Part shown: positions 44,490 through 56,312 of the stretch, piece after piece
Position numbering within the stretch: the stretch's first letter is position 1
Layout of the letters: every line of letters starts with the position of its first letter
DNA from: Heterocephalus glaber
Lineage: Eukaryota > Chordata > Mammalia > Rodentia > Bathyergidae
Direction: 5' to 3'
Length of the DNA stretch: 64,000 nucleotides
NCBI RefSeq assembly: GCF_000247695.1
Contig: NW_004624779.1
Location: 26,255-90,254 of the forward strand
Made by a program: the position numbers and the translations under genes
The notes under the pieces: model-generated
What the model saw: only the letters and a program-made list of their open reading frames with translations
The model's database searches: none
Told to the model about the DNA's origin: nothing

Positions 44490-46940
44490 AAAACAAAGAT
44501 TGGCTTTTTTAGCAGGTGACAAATGCTGCAGTAAGTAAAGCAAGATAGACAAGAGCAGAGATGGGGTGTAATTGTAGATGGTAAGGGCAGGAAATATCTC
44601 CTAAGAAGACGTCATGAAATTATGTATGCAGAGATAGATCAGAGATCAGGAGAGGGAGCAGCTATGGAGCAGGAATCATTAGCCTTACCTCTAGCCATGC
44701 AAACCCAAGCAAAAAGAGGTTGCACAGGATTTCAGAAGCAATAAACGATAAGAGCATGATTTGGACTGATGACTATGTAGCCATGCATAGTGAGAATTTT
44801 CATTTATGGTATATTCCCTCCAAAGGTCCATTATAACACATGAAAAACAATGTTCTATTAGTAATAACAAGGTAGTACAGCGCAATTCTCAATCAGCTTT
44901 ATTGAATTTCTTTAGAACCCTTCTGTTCCTTAAGACAGTTCTTCAAGGAGCAGACTATCTTAAAGGGGAAATTTTACATCTTCTCACCATGTGTAAATTA
45001 AACTGAATGCTACACAGATATACCTTTGTGGGAGGGCACAGGGGACCCAAAGCACTGATGAATTTTCTTTTGCTTACGTTAGAGCTTATATTCAGCTTAT
45101 GATGTAGAAACTCCAGAATACTTAAGCTCCATGAATGTCCTCTGGGTACGTTAGAAAACCCAGCGTCTCCTATTGGCCCTTGCTTGGTCCAGAACCTGAT
45201 GTCTTTGTCTGGCACAGCAGAGTACTCAGCACCCTATTTTATTGCTAACGTCTATTCTCATAGGATGGTGTCCTCACCAGTTTCTATGTCTCTCCTGTAT
45301 GGTGTCTTCTTTGGTTCTCTCATCAAAATCACCTGGTAGTGTATCCAATGAATCAAGTGTGAGCCACTAGCCACCAAAGTCCTATCTCATTAACAAGCCC
45401 ATTGATAAAGATCACAGTTCATTTATCTGCACCAGCTGAAAGAGAAGGGAAAGATTTCTCTGTGAGCTGAAAGCTCAGATTTCTCAGACAAATGATCGAA
45501 TAGTTACAGTGATGTTTGCCCTAAATAATAGATATGTCCCTTAGTTTACAGATGTTCCCTACAGTTGCTAAATATAAATTGTACATTTTCAATGTGCTTT
45601 CCTTTGTATCAAACATATATATGACAAACTTTCTATCCTCCTCGAGGTTACAAATCAGTTTTTTAATGGAAAACTTGGGAAGACAGATTTTATTTCATAC
45701 AATAATTTTCAGTGAATAGAAGGATAGTCTAGAAAAAAGAATGCCCTGGGACAATTTTTTTTTTTTATGTTTGCTATCTATGGAACACTTACCTCTGAGA
45801 ATCTGTTGTAAAATGAGGCCTTATCTTGCTTGACAACAATCATGTAGTGAATAATTCCTTTCAAGGGATTTAAAACTTCTGCCATTGCCCCTAAAAAGAC
45901 TATATAATCTGCCAGAGCCATTATATAAACTAATACTTAGGAACCAGAGGGTATTATAACTCTGTCCATCAAAAGTTAATAATCTGTGATGTTCTAAAAT
46001 CATAACAAAAATTGCCTTTTTGATTATGCCAATAATAATAATAAAGAGTTCCTTTATGGTCTTCAGAATAAAAATGCTCAATTCCTAAATAGTTTAGGTC
46101 ACTCGCTTCCATCTGATAGTGTTCTTTTGCAGTTCTGCTTCTATTAGTCAGACCCAGAAGTTAAAGCTGGAAGTTTTGTGTGTTTTATAAAGGAAAATAT
46201 TGCAAAATTCTAATGTAGGTAAAACTTTCTAATTCAGCATTGTTGTTGGAGCTTGCAGTGACAGATGTACAAATTTTTACCTCAATTATGCTGGACATTT
46301 ATTGATATATCTGGTTGTACTTTGCTTTTTCTTCTTTATAAAAGTATGGAGTGGTTTCTATATTGCTAAGATTAATAGTGAAAAGAAATCATTTGTGATC
46401 TGAGGAGTGTGACTTTTTTATTGGATGCAATAGTTCTTGGACTACACTGCGTCTTCCAAGCCATCTTCTATGAGATGCAAGGGCTGCTCAAGCATAAACC
46501 CTTTCTACACAGCCTTAGCTTCTGTCTCAGGGCTTGTTTAGTGCTTGGGCTTTTCGCAAGGTTTGGGGGTTTTTTAAAATGACTTTACAGGTAAAAAGGA
46601 CCAAGGATGATCCAGAGTTTTGCATAGCACTATATAAACCAGTGGCATTTAATTCATTTATCTTTATGAACGTCACTGAAATGTCTATTTAAAAGCCCTT
46701 GCAACATGTTAAAAAACCAATTCTACCCTTCTGAGCATTAGCTTTTGAGTCCCTAAAACTAAGTCTTGGGTTAGGTATGTAATTTACTGATACTTTTAAG
46801 TTTTCAGACACTGTTAACATGATGCCACTTCAGTCTCCTTCAGCACCACCTGATTCTGAATTACTCTGTCCACAATACATGCCCAAGACCCATGCCCAAG
46901 AGCTTCTCACAGAGAACAAAACCCAGCGGCTCTTATTCTT
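44490..46940. other. Mostly unrecognised sequence
   Basis: No repeat or gene is recognised. Mirror-image frames at 44691-44885/44806-45006 and a minus-strand frame at 45821-46081 are not known proteins. Confidence 0.35.
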
Positions 46941-46959
46941 TTGTTATCTCTCCAAAAAC

Positions 46960-47450
46960 GTCTGTGTCTTATCCCCGGAAACATGTGAATATGTTAGATT
47001 TCACAGGAAAGGGGAATTCAAGTTGGAAATGGAATTAGTACTGGAAACCAGCTGCCCTTGAGATGAGGAGATTGGCCTCAGCTGTCCACGTAAGCCCCAC
47101 AGAATCAACACTGGTGAAATCTACTTTGTTCAATCAACAAAGAAGAGGAAGGAGAGAGGGAACCAACAGCGCTGAGGGAGAAAGCCTGGACTGGAACTTT
47201 CTGGTTTTGAAGATAGAGGGAAAAGGCCACCAACTAGGGAATGAGAGAAGCATCTGAAAGCTGGAGAAGTTGAGGAAATCAACTCACCCTGGAGTCTTTG
47301 GAAGCAAGGAAGCTCTCCCTACATCTTACCTTGCTGCACATCTCAGATCCACTTCAGACCTCTGACCACCAGAATTGTAAGGTAAGAAACCCCTAATATT
47401 TTAAGCCACCGAGTTTTAAAACCCTAAGAAGTGGATTTAACTGAGTAATA
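46960..47450 (+). mobile_element. ERVL-MaLR LTR, MLT1-type
   Basis: TTGAGATGAGGAGATTGGCC, GGTTTTGAAGATAGAGGGAA, GAAGCATCTGAAAGCTGGAG, CTCTGACCACCAGAATTGTA and TTTTAAGCCACCGAGTTTT follow the order of MLT1-type LTRs. The 64-codon frame at 47063-47257 lies inside it. Confidence 0.75.
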
Positions 47451-47459
47451 AGGTATCAT

Positions 47460-48190
47460 TAAAAAAAAATGATTTTGTATATCCAGATGAAAAACAAGGA
47501 GGTAAGTGCCCAGAGTTACACTAAACCAACAAATAAAAAACTCACTATGAAGGGCATTTGTTAAAATACATTGGTGTCTACTTTTCTATCAGTGTTCAGA
47601 ATATTTTCCCCATCTCTTTATACAGCTTGAACAAGTTTATTTCCATTAAAAATGCTTGCAACACTCTTAATTAATTTGAGAGAATGTAATTGCTGGAACA
47701 ATTCAACAGAATAATTAAAGCAATTTTAATACATCAACATTTGCTATTTGGCAAAGGAATCAGAGAAAAAGTAGAATAATTCATGTGACTTCTCTTTCAT
47801 GAATATGGGTCCCTTTCTACCAAAATTCCAGAAGAGTTCACAGCTGGCACCTCTATAGTTCTGTGTCTCCCTGGGGTAACACTCACCTGCTCCCTAAACA
47901 TGGGCAGAATTGTCTTGAGAAGTAAGGGAATGGAGATAACGGATGCTCTGAAATGTTGGGAAGCTTCACCAAAAGGTAGACTGACCCTTTGTTGATCCAT
48001 TGTTATTATGAATTGGTTACCGCTTACTAGTTTTCATTAAAAAGTCATATATGGGAAGGATAAGGGCCACACCCAAGAAGTCTCATGCTTGTTAATGGGG
48101 CACATCTCTTGTGCTGAGTAGACAGTGGTTAGCTGAGACAGTGGTGGACTGAGGTTAAGGTAACTTGGGACACTTCTCCTGGGTACAGGC
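47460..48190. other. No recognised feature
   Basis: Unassigned sequence. Confidence 0.4.
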
Positions 48191-48194
48191 TTTG

Positions 48195-48760
48195 GTGTGA
48201 GGATTTATAGGATGGTGTCTCCGCAGATGGAGCTTGTGTGGGGTTCTTTCCAGGTTCTTGGGCAAAGAATTGAAGAAGACATACAGAAGCGGTAGCAAGG
48301 GGATACACTTACTGAAGGTGAAAAAAAAAGTAGGGTCTGTGGGGCAAGAAGGGGCCTGTGAGCAGACTTAGAGGGACCCCAGGATAAGCAAAATGGGGCT
48401 TTTGTATTCAGAATTCCTGGATCCTGCAAATAAGGCATCAGGACAGTTGCCCTGTGAAAAACTCTTAGCCTGGAGCCAGATTTAAACTGCTCTATGCATA
48501 GACTCCTTTGTTTTCCTTTCAGATGTAAATGAAGAATTGAAAATACCTTTTTCTGATTGGTCCTGCAACCAGTGAATGAAGGACTGAAAATATCACTTTC
48601 TTATTGGTTCCTTCTATAGTGCTCAGTAGCCATGGGGTCATTGGCATTATGGGCTAGTTCTCTAGGTCTTTATAACCTCTGATACATTCACCCAGTGTTT
48701 GTCTGGTTTACAACAGCCCTAATCTCCTACCTCAAGTGCACGTGTCAGTACTGTAGCAAA
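48195..48760 (-). mobile_element. Probable LTR, minus strand (family unknown)
   Basis: CCAGGTTCTTGGGCAAAG near the left edge matches the same position in the segments at 52570 and 56365. CCAAT-type boxes in reverse (ATTGGTCC, ATTGGTTCC) at about 48557 and 48605, followed at 48669-48675 by TTTATAA, look like LTR promoter elements read on the minus strand. No TSD was found. Confidence 0.5.
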
Positions 48761-48764
48761 TATA

Positions 48765-49870
48765 ACTCACAGTGTTGCAGCTCAAGGTGGTATAACAGTC
48801 AGGCCGAGAAGAATTGAGCACACTCCCTGGAAGTTGGAGGCAGGTTTATTTCACTAGCGAACTGATTGGGGACCTCTCCGCAAAGTGATCAGTCCCGTTT
48901 AGGCAGTGAACAGAGTTTACATAGGTGTGGGAAAAGAGGGGAGAGGAGACAGTGGCAAGACACTCAACATTAGTTCACTGGTTGAGGTAGATACATTCAG
49001 CTTACACAACTGGATAGAAAGGTACACTAGGATTTGTTATAGCTCTCCCAGCAAAAAAGACCACACTGCAAAAGTGTCCAAATTGAAGGAGTTTTTTTAA
49101 TTAGCTGATGACCAAGGACGAGCTTGCGCTCCCATCTTCCTTGGTACCAGTCAAGCACAGAAGCCCAGTTCTTAAAGGGAAAAAAATCACACAATAGAAT
49201 GTCATGATCTCATCTTTGAGCAAGCTCAGGGATACAGAAGCAGATTGCACGTTAGATTAAAACCCAATTCTGGGGATCCAGCAGGAAATTCCTATCTTTA
49301 TGGTTAGGGCTGCAGTATAACATGTCCTGTCCTTTGTTCTTAACCACAAGGTAAGCTATGTGCTGGTTAACTTATTACTTTGAACAAAGCAGTCCGGGAA
49401 GGAAAAGGGGTAAAAGGGGTAAAGTTCAGACACAGGCTATTGGGGGAGGGGGATCGGGTTAATTCGCTTACTTCAGGATTCACCTTATTCACATATGGCG
49501 GGAAACAGGGGTCGCAGAAACTCTATTGCTAAGGAAAAACAATGGAGAAAAACTTGTCCAGGCAAGTCTGAGTGAGACCTGGACCGGTTTTAGGTGCGGG
49601 AGGGGTCAGAGCTGGGAGGAGCCTTTTGTTTGCTCCCTTTTGTTTGCTCTCTGGGTAGCTGCAGCACAGGCTCCTTCTGGTCAGAAATCCTTTCCCTGTT
49701 CTTCAGGGCCTGTCCATGGGCTGTTTATTTGAATGGTTTTTCTTCCAACAGTCTCTATCGCAAGTTTAAATATCCTTTATGGAGAATCCTTGGGACAGAG
49801 TTGCTTTGGATTTTGGGTTTTGTCACATTTGCATCTTCATAAGAAGCATATCAGGGATATGACCCAGTTC
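48765..49870 (-). mobile_element. Possible LTR-type sequence, minus strand
   Basis: A GC-richer block with GCAGGTTTATTTCACTAGCG at about 48839, which has a reversed AATAAA. It may hold more than one LTR, with a second start near 49080. I cannot name a family or place ends. Confidence 0.35.
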
Positions 49871-50178
49871 TAAACATGGAATTCATTTATGTTTCATATC
49901 CACCTCATATTCATAGCCTTAAGACTATTTCGTACATTTTTGTGAACCTACATTTTGGCTACCATCTGTCATATGAGATTAGGTGTGGAAATTTGCACTT
50001 GTACTGTTACGTCTGTCCTCAATATTTTGGAAATTTGAACATTTCGGTTTTTAAATTTTTAGATTAGGAATCCTCAATCTTTAACACAAGGCCTGAGCTT
50101 CCTAAACATGTGGTCCTAAGGCAGTTGCACCCTAAAGGCATTTTACAGAGAAACATCATTAGGATAACCTTGCATGAC

Positions 50179-50232
50179 GATAACCTAGCATTCTGCACAT
50201 TGCTTGATAACCTAGCATTCTGCACATTGCTT
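50179..50232. repeat. Perfect 27-bp tandem duplication
   Basis: The 27-bp unit starting GATAACCTAGCATTCTGCAC occurs twice head to tail at 50179-50205 and 50206-50232 with no differences. Confidence 0.95.
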
Positions 50233-50521
50233 GCTGAGACCCTCATTTCCATAATCAAATAGGTAAAATGGATCATAATAACAATAACAACACATAAAAC
50301 ACGTACTTATTTTATCAGTGATTACATCAGACTGGTACCATCCTAACCTTCATTTTTTAGCCACAAGAAATAGGCATAAAGAGAAAAGAAACCTAAGTTG
50401 CAAATAAATAAATAAATCTTAGGGCAAATTAAGTGCAAGTAGGGTTTAATTGTCATGAAGATTAATGTTCCTTTTGCTACCTTATTTCTGCTTTTCCTCC
50501 TAGGTCCTGGGACATCACAGA

Positions 50522-51309
50522 TGTGGCTAATATGTTACTGGGTTTTGGAGTGCTGGAGGTAGTCTCTAGGTTCTTTCTGTCCTGAGCGAAAAATTGGTTA
50601 AGTCAAGCACAAATGTTAGCAAAGTTTTATTAAAGGTAGGAAAAGAAACAGGCTGTTGTCGCAAGCAGGTACCGCGGGTAAAGAGGACTCAGACTCGGAT
50701 GGCAGTTCACACACTTATATTATTATAATTTACTTCTATGCAACTATCACACGATATTAAATAAGACAATATTAAGTCTGCCAATTACCACGTCCCTGTA
50801 CCTGTACTGCGCAAGTCCTTATGGGAGCGCGACGTTTCCTCCCGTCCGGTCAGAGGGTGTGATCCGTAGACGAAGGGCGTCGAGTCGGCGCTAGGCTGTC
50901 CGTCTCTCCGCTGGCCTCGTCCTCTGGTCTCGTCTGGTCGGGGGCGATGCTCCTTCCAGCGGGATCAGGTGCAGGTGTCCCGGTCGGTAGTCAGATCAAC
51001 AGACTGACTAGTAGACTGGTCGGTGGGAGGGATCGTCGACTTGCTTGAGGTCTTCAGCTCCTTTTATGCTATTCTAACTGGGCGTTTGTGGTATTGGTTC
51101 AGCCTTATCACACTGTCCATTTTGGACCACGCCCTGTCCAGTTTGGGGTGCATCCTTATCAATCCCATACCACTTAAGGTTCTACTTTTATGTCGTATGG
51201 TTACTATGGTTACATATCACTCACAGCACTCTTAAAGTCACAGCACACCTTAGGGTTACAGCACACTTAGGGTTATTCAATTCCATCTTATTTTAAGGTG
51301 TTCTCCACA
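50522..51309 (-). mobile_element. Solo LTR with CpG-rich centre, minus strand
   Basis: Ends are inverted: TGTGGCTAATA at the left and GGTGTTCTCCACA at the right (alternatively TGTTACTGGG at 50533 for the left end). On the minus strand a TATA-like CATAAAAG is at 51061-51068 and a polyadenylation signal AATAAA at 50626-50631. Between them, 50780-51000 is rich in CpG. No primer-binding site or retroviral gene follows, so it is a solo LTR. No clear target-site duplication. The left end resembles that of 56313-56910. Confidence 0.72.
50785..51000. other. CpG-rich patch in the LTR
   Basis: Repeated CpG words such as GAGCGCGACG, GGCGTCGAGTCGGCGC and CGTCTCGTC stand out from the surrounding CpG-poor DNA. 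Retained CpGs suggest a recent insertion or germline hypomethylation. Confidence 0.8.
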
Positions 51310-51329
51310 GCTGTGAAGAACAAGGTTGG

Positions 51330-51570
51330 GCCTAGTAAAGTAGGTAAAACGAGGAAGGGTCAGCAAGCCAAAAACTCCATGTGGACTGTCCTTTTCATAT
51401 CACTCATTCCTCAAGTCAGCTTGAAATCATCCTAGTGAAAACCTGCTTGAGTTCTTGCGAGAAGTCCACAGGCAGGGCTTTGGGAACTGTTATGTTCTGG
51501 CATCTCGTCACGCCTCCTTTGCCATCCAGTTTTAGCCACGTCCTACCTTTCTGTCTCAAAGTGATGTTAC
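51330..51570 (-). mobile_element. LTR fragment related to 56313-56910
   Basis: Words such as GAGTTCTTGCGAGAAGTCCA, GGGCTTTGGGAACTGT and CCTTTGCCATCCAG align with 56715-56830. It is a piece of the same LTR family, directly beside the CpG-rich LTR. Confidence 0.6.
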
Positions 51571-51785
51571 TTTGGATAATAATTTCCAGAAATTTTCATA
51601 ACTTTATTAATATTAATAGATTTTTCTTTTATCTTCCACTTTCTAAAGCTCTTTTAATCCAAAGATTCAGAAATGTGCTCCAGAGAATTTTCACTTAAGT
51701 ATTCACACAATACGTACTGTCTACTGCCTTCCTTGCTTCACTGTAGAATTCTCTTTTTCTTTTTCACCTTAAAAAATCATAAAGT

Positions 51786-51977
51786 CTGCTGGATGTGGTG
51801 GCCCACACCTGTAATCCAAGCAGTCTGGAAGGTTGAGACAGGAGTTCAAACATAGTTCAAACATAGCCTGTGCAATTTAGCGACATAATGAGACTTTGTC
51901 TCAAAATAAAATTTAAAAAGGCTAGGGATATAACTCAGTATGAAGGCCCTTGGTTCAATTCCCAGTATTGGAAAAAA
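51786..51977 (+). mobile_element. B1-ID dimeric SINE
   Basis: A B1 part (51786-51915: TGCTGGATGTGGTGGCCCAC to TTGTCTCAAAATAAAA) is followed directly by an ID-like part (51920-51975: GGCTAGGGATATAACTCAG, GGTTCAATTCCCAGTATTGG). Such B1-ID dimers are known in several non-murid rodent groups. A short CATAGTTCAAA duplication lies in the B1 part. Confidence 0.85.
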
Positions 51978-51999
51978 GAAATCCATAAAAAGTCTCAGT

Positions 52000-52555
52000 T
52001 ACCTACACTGAAAAAAAATAGTACTGTATAAGAACTCAAGTATCTTTGACAAAAAATTAGCAAATTTTTCAAATCAGGTTTCACAAAATTGTAGATTAAG
52101 CTCTGTAGTGGGTGATTCATAGATAACAGCTGAAACTACTTCATCTACAAGTTAATGGGTGAAATTAGCATGTTAAAGAGTTGGAGGGCTTAATTAGAAA
52201 GGCAATCCTTAGGCAAAAAAGCCTCTCGGGAACACTAAAGCAGTTTGTTGATTTTGTTTGTATCAGCTTTAGGGACAGAACCTGGAAATAAAAATTAACT
52301 CAGACTTTGAAAACATAGAAGACTGCAGTGAAATTATATCACCCTCAGGTTCTCTTTAAAGGAATATACTCCTCTTTTGAGAGTTTTTCTTCTACCATTG
52401 GCTTCCATATTCAAAAATAGTAAGACTGACAACTCTTTCTGCATGTTTCCAATTTTATCCATTTTTGATTGCCTTCATAGTACAGATTAAGGTTTAAGTC
52501 TCTAAATTCCACATACATATCACCTGTCTGGGCATCACCTTGTTGCCATGCATGA
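52000..52555. other. No recognised feature
   Basis: Unassigned sequence; the 62-codon minus-strand frame at 52411-52599 runs into the next LTR. Confidence 0.4.
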
Positions 52556-52559
52556 TGGG

Positions 52560-53090
52560 GGCCTGGATGGGTATCCAGGTTCTTGTGCACAAACAACAAA
52601 GAGTTGGACCTGGAATGCCATGATAATAAGGAAAAAGTAGCAAAGTTTAATGAGACGTTGTTACGTTCAGCTTAGAGTGAGTGGGCTTGCGCAGGTGAAA
52701 AGGAAAATGGTGCAAGCACTGAATATGTTGGGCCTAAAAATTTAAAATATTCTATCAGGTTTAGGGAACCTCCCATTGGGTCTTTGGGGGCTTGGTAGAG
52801 TGCTGAGTCTTAGCTGTGTGTACTGCATGTCTTTTCCCATAATTCCCTCTGTTCTAATTGCTATATGAGGTCCAACGTTTAATAAGGCCCAAGTGAAGAA
52901 AGATTATTGTAGGTCATGCTGGCAGGACTGGCAAAGGTGGTCTTGGTTGGAGACTAGAATTTTCCAAGGGGGACCAGGGTCTGTCTTGCTCATCTCTGCC
53001 TCCTCCCTCTGGGTAGTAGGCCTCCAGGGGAATTGGCCCTAGCGTATTGCTGAGGTTCAAGTCTCAAAGTCCCATTTGTACTCTGTATAT
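52560..53090 (-). mobile_element. Probable LTR, minus strand
   Basis: TATCCAGGTTCTTGTGCAC at the left edge, then a reversed polyadenylation-like AAGTTTAATGAG, resemble the other LTRs of this cluster. Inner sequence is diverged. Family unknown. Confidence 0.5.
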
Positions 53091-53299
53091 TAAAATCACT
53101 ATAATTATATAAATTTTAGTCAAATTAATAATCAGTATTTACATTTTTGACTATATATAAATTTTGTTTGCAGTTCACTGTAATACTGTCCTGTGTATTC
53201 TTGCATCTTTTTGTTTTTCTCTTTAATAAATATATGGTAAGTGTTCTCCGTACTCTTCTGGGTAGTGAGATACAACATTGAGACAGAAGGAGATAAAAG

Positions 53300-53745
53300 T
53301 CCTCTAAGGGACATACATTTTATTAGGATGGCAGTGTTACTGGATCAAATGTTCCAGCCACCACCACTCAAGTTCCAATATTCAAGAGATTAGAGTTGGT
53401 TTGTTGCAAGCTGGCCCTGAAGAAGAGAGAGGGGCTCCTTCCTAGAGTCTCTAGCTCTGGAGGCTCAGGATCACAAAGGGACTTTGCAGGACGGAAGACG
53501 GCTGTGAGCCTGCAGGATGGGTGGTATCTTCTCCAGAACTTCCAGGAGATTTAGACCTGCAGGGAGTTTCCAAGGAAGGGTTTTACAAAGAAAGGGCTGT
53601 TGGGTTTCAAAATCTAAGGAAAGCTAGCAGTTACACTTAGGTGGGGCTTCTCTAGCCAAAGGATTCAGATGGAGTAAAAGGACAAAAGGGAAGTGAGAGG
53701 GAAGGATAATTTCAAGGGATCCTGGCTACAACTAAAGAACAAAGA
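53300..53745. other. Possible LTR-type sequence
   Basis: A GC-richer block starting ATTTTATTAGGATGGCAGTG (reversed AATAAA-like) in the middle of the LTR cluster. Ends cannot be placed. Confidence 0.3.
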
Positions 53746-53794
53746 ATTTAAAAAACAAATCACCTGAAATCACAGTGCTCGTGTTCTAATACTG

Positions 53795-53920
53795 ATATTT
53801 TTGCTCATGTTTAGCAACTCTTTGACCTGAGCCTATCAACCAACCTCTCCACCACTGTTTTTTTATCTGTAAGTTGGAGATAAAGTCTATTTTTAGAGTT
53901 TTAATAAATTTCAAAACAAA
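53795..53920 (+). mobile_element. MIR SINE remnant
   Basis: AACTCTTTGACCTGAGCC, then TTTTTTATCTGTAAGTTGGA and GATAAAG resemble MIR (TGTGACCTTGGGC ... CTCATCTGTAAAATGG). Diverged. Confidence 0.55.
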
Positions 53921-53936
53921 ATCAATAAAGATATAT

Positions 53937-54082
53937 TGCCAAGTATGGTGCAGCAAGACTGTAATCCCAGCACTAGGGAGGCTGATGCGGGAGGATTGCT
54001 GAGAGTTCGAGGCCAGCCTGGGCTACATAGTGAGTTCAAAGCCAGCTTGAACTATGTAGAGAGACCTTGTCTCAAAAAAACT
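53937..54082 (+). mobile_element. B1 SINE
   Basis: TGCCAAGTATGGTGCAGCA, CTGTAATCCCAGCACTAGGG, GAGTTCGAGGCCAGCCTGGG and CCTTGTCTCAAAAAAAC. The internal duplication of B1 (GAGTTCGAGGCCAGC / GAGTTCAAAGCCAGC) is plain. ATAAAGATAT on both sides is the probable target-site duplication. Confidence 0.93.
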
Positions 54083-54319
54083 AAAAATAAGTAAATAAAT
54101 ATAAAGATATGTGAGTAAATGTAACTTTGGGCAGGTATGAGATACACACCGAAATCTTCAAAAAAATGTATTAGAATGCTGCCTCGACCAAGGTATAACA
54201 TTAACATAGACTGACACATTTGTGTCTTTCTGCAATATCAGAATTTATTGAATATCAATAGATTAATAAACTACATCAGTGCCACCAGGTGTATTTCACC
54301 AAGAGCTGTTGGTTTCGCT

Positions 54320-55070
54320 TGGAGTCATGACCATAGCAATTGCAAATTCTTTGTTCTATTCCAATCTTTATTAACAATGTCTAACACTTCTGTCTTAACA
54401 CTCAAATAACACACAACACAGCAAAAGAATATGGTGAGGTATCTGTAGGAGATAAGCATCCATGCAGAGTCAATGCAAATGCAAATGCAGAGTCCCTGTG
54501 GGTGGTCAGGTGTTGAGTTAATGAACCAAAAGCAGAGGTCAGAACAAGGGATCTGGACACCAGCTTTACAGTGAGCAGTGCCAACTGCATGAGGAATTAT
54601 GCTGAGCTGCAACTCAGAGATGGTTGGGAATTGGTTGCCTGGCAATCTCCTGGGCAGAGGACATGATGTGTACACCGGACTGGTCTGTGGCCAAGTGGTA
54701 GCGCAGTGTGTTTTGCAGTCTGAAGTGTTTTTTCCTTTCATGCATCTCTGGTGAAGCAGTTGCATCATTCATTGGTCTGGTGTTTTTGATAAGCTCACTG
54801 CCTGGTGTCACTGATACGGTCCATGTTCTATGTGTTCCTGCTGTGAACCAGCAAGTCCACAGGTGGTCATTTTTTTATCAGCACAAACAAGTCATTATCA
54901 GTCTATGCCTCATGGCTGTGTTGCCCAGATGGTGGTTGTTTACTTGTGTGGACAAGGTGCAGTCTTTCTACCTTAGCATTTTTACCCAAAGCAGAGTAAC
55001 TCTGGCAAGCGGCTCCTGTATACAAAATGGAGTTGCTGAGGACAAGATGCAGCTTGAAAGCTGCTGCTCA
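54320..55070 (-). mobile_element. Probable ERV solo LTR, minus strand
   Basis: The minus strand has an LTR-like order: U3 starting near GCAGCAGCTTTCAAGC, octamer words at 54473-54486, and a polyadenylation signal AATAAA at 54367-54372. The 147-codon minus-strand frame at 54325-54768 lies within it and shows no known domain. No internal region is seen. Confidence 0.6.
54473..54486. promoter_or_regulatory. Two overlapping octamer motifs (ATGCAAAT)
   Basis: ATGCAAAT at 54473-54480 and again at 54479-54486, inside the U3 region of the minus-strand LTR. These match the POU/Oct factor consensus exactly. Binding is inferred from the motif alone. Confidence 0.6.
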
Positions 55071-55079
55071 TTATAGGTG

Positions 55080-55645
55080 CTATGAAAAAAACAACAAAAA
55101 AATAAAGCCATAAGTGTGACAGGGAAGACAAAGTTTGGAGATTCAAATTTTAAACTGACCAGTCAAAATGAAATATTTTTATACCATTAATTTTACTTGG
55201 AGTATTCATATGTCTTTTAAGATATTAATTTGGGAGGGGGCTTATTTCAGCTCTTCAAATGTTCATTATTTCCCATTAATTATGTTTTATCTTATTTTAT
55301 ATGGGTTTTTTTTTTTTGGTTAACTGTTAATGACGTCCATTTCGTGTCTAATAATAAATCTGTACTTTAAAATGGTATGATAAAAAAATCTCATTAAAAT
55401 CTCTGTTTACATGGACAGAGATCTTCAGGACTATTCTGGGGGTGGGGACACGTCATTTGTCATTTTCAGAGACAGTGCCCTATTTCATTTTGAAGTTGAG
55501 AGGAGTGGAGTTATTCAAAGCCTTTGTATTTCAATTAATCTGTACAGGTTGTAACCAGCCCCTGCTTAGCAGCGAAGGCTGGTCCCCAGTTGATGGGTAG
55601 GGAGCAAGAGGCAAATAGCCCCTGCAGTGCATCTCAGAAGACTTT
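55080..55645. other. No recognised feature
   Basis: Unassigned sequence. Confidence 0.4.
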
Positions 55646-55650
55646 CAAAT

Positions 55651-55756
55651 TAAAAAAAATAATAATAATAAAAAATAAAAAATAATAAATAAAAATAATA
55701 AATAATATTAATAAATATTAAATAAATAAATATTATTAATAAATAATAAATAATAC
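55651..55756. repeat. AT-rich (AAT/AAAT)n low-complexity tract
   Basis: About 100 bp made only of A and T in AATAAT and AAATA units, without a C or G. Confidence 0.95.
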
Positions 55757-55759
55757 TGT

Positions 55760-56310
55760 TGAGCTCATCTATCACCAAGAAGTACTATATTTATTGACTG
55801 CCCCAGAACAGAATATTATCTCATTCCTGAGAACTATTCCATTGTTTTGACCAATCACAACTAAACTGTTTCTGAGAATATACTCTACTTTGAAACAACT
55901 TTTTATCAATTTATTTCACTCTCCACAGTGTGAAGTGTTGGTACTAAGAGACATTAAATCAAAACTCTTGAAAATGATAAAGAAAAAACAAACCTCTGTG
56001 AAATTAAGAGCATTAATTGAGCTGTTATAGATGCTACCCTTAAAGGACAGGCCTGGCTAAATTCTTACAACTTTCCTCAGCAGGTGTAACTAGAATATGG
56101 AAAAATGTCCCCTGGAGCTAGGGCTATAAACATTTGTATTAAGAAAATTTGAGGAAGAAAAGCATAAAGGCTTTACACTGAATTTTCATTGGGTATAGAT
56201 TAGAGTGTCAGAATAATTAAAAATGGGAGAACATGAGGATACGAAGTCAGTTGGGAAAGAGAAGTAATAGTTTTGTAGGGTAGCTCCTTCTCAAAGTGGC
56301 TGGCCAATCA
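55760..56310. other. No recognised feature
   Basis: Unassigned sequence. Confidence 0.4.
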
Positions 56311-56312
56311 AA

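Noticed and set aside
54325..54768. 147-codon minus-strand open frame, among the longest in the window
   Set aside because: It lies inside an LTR-like sequence, overlaps other open frames, and shows no domain.
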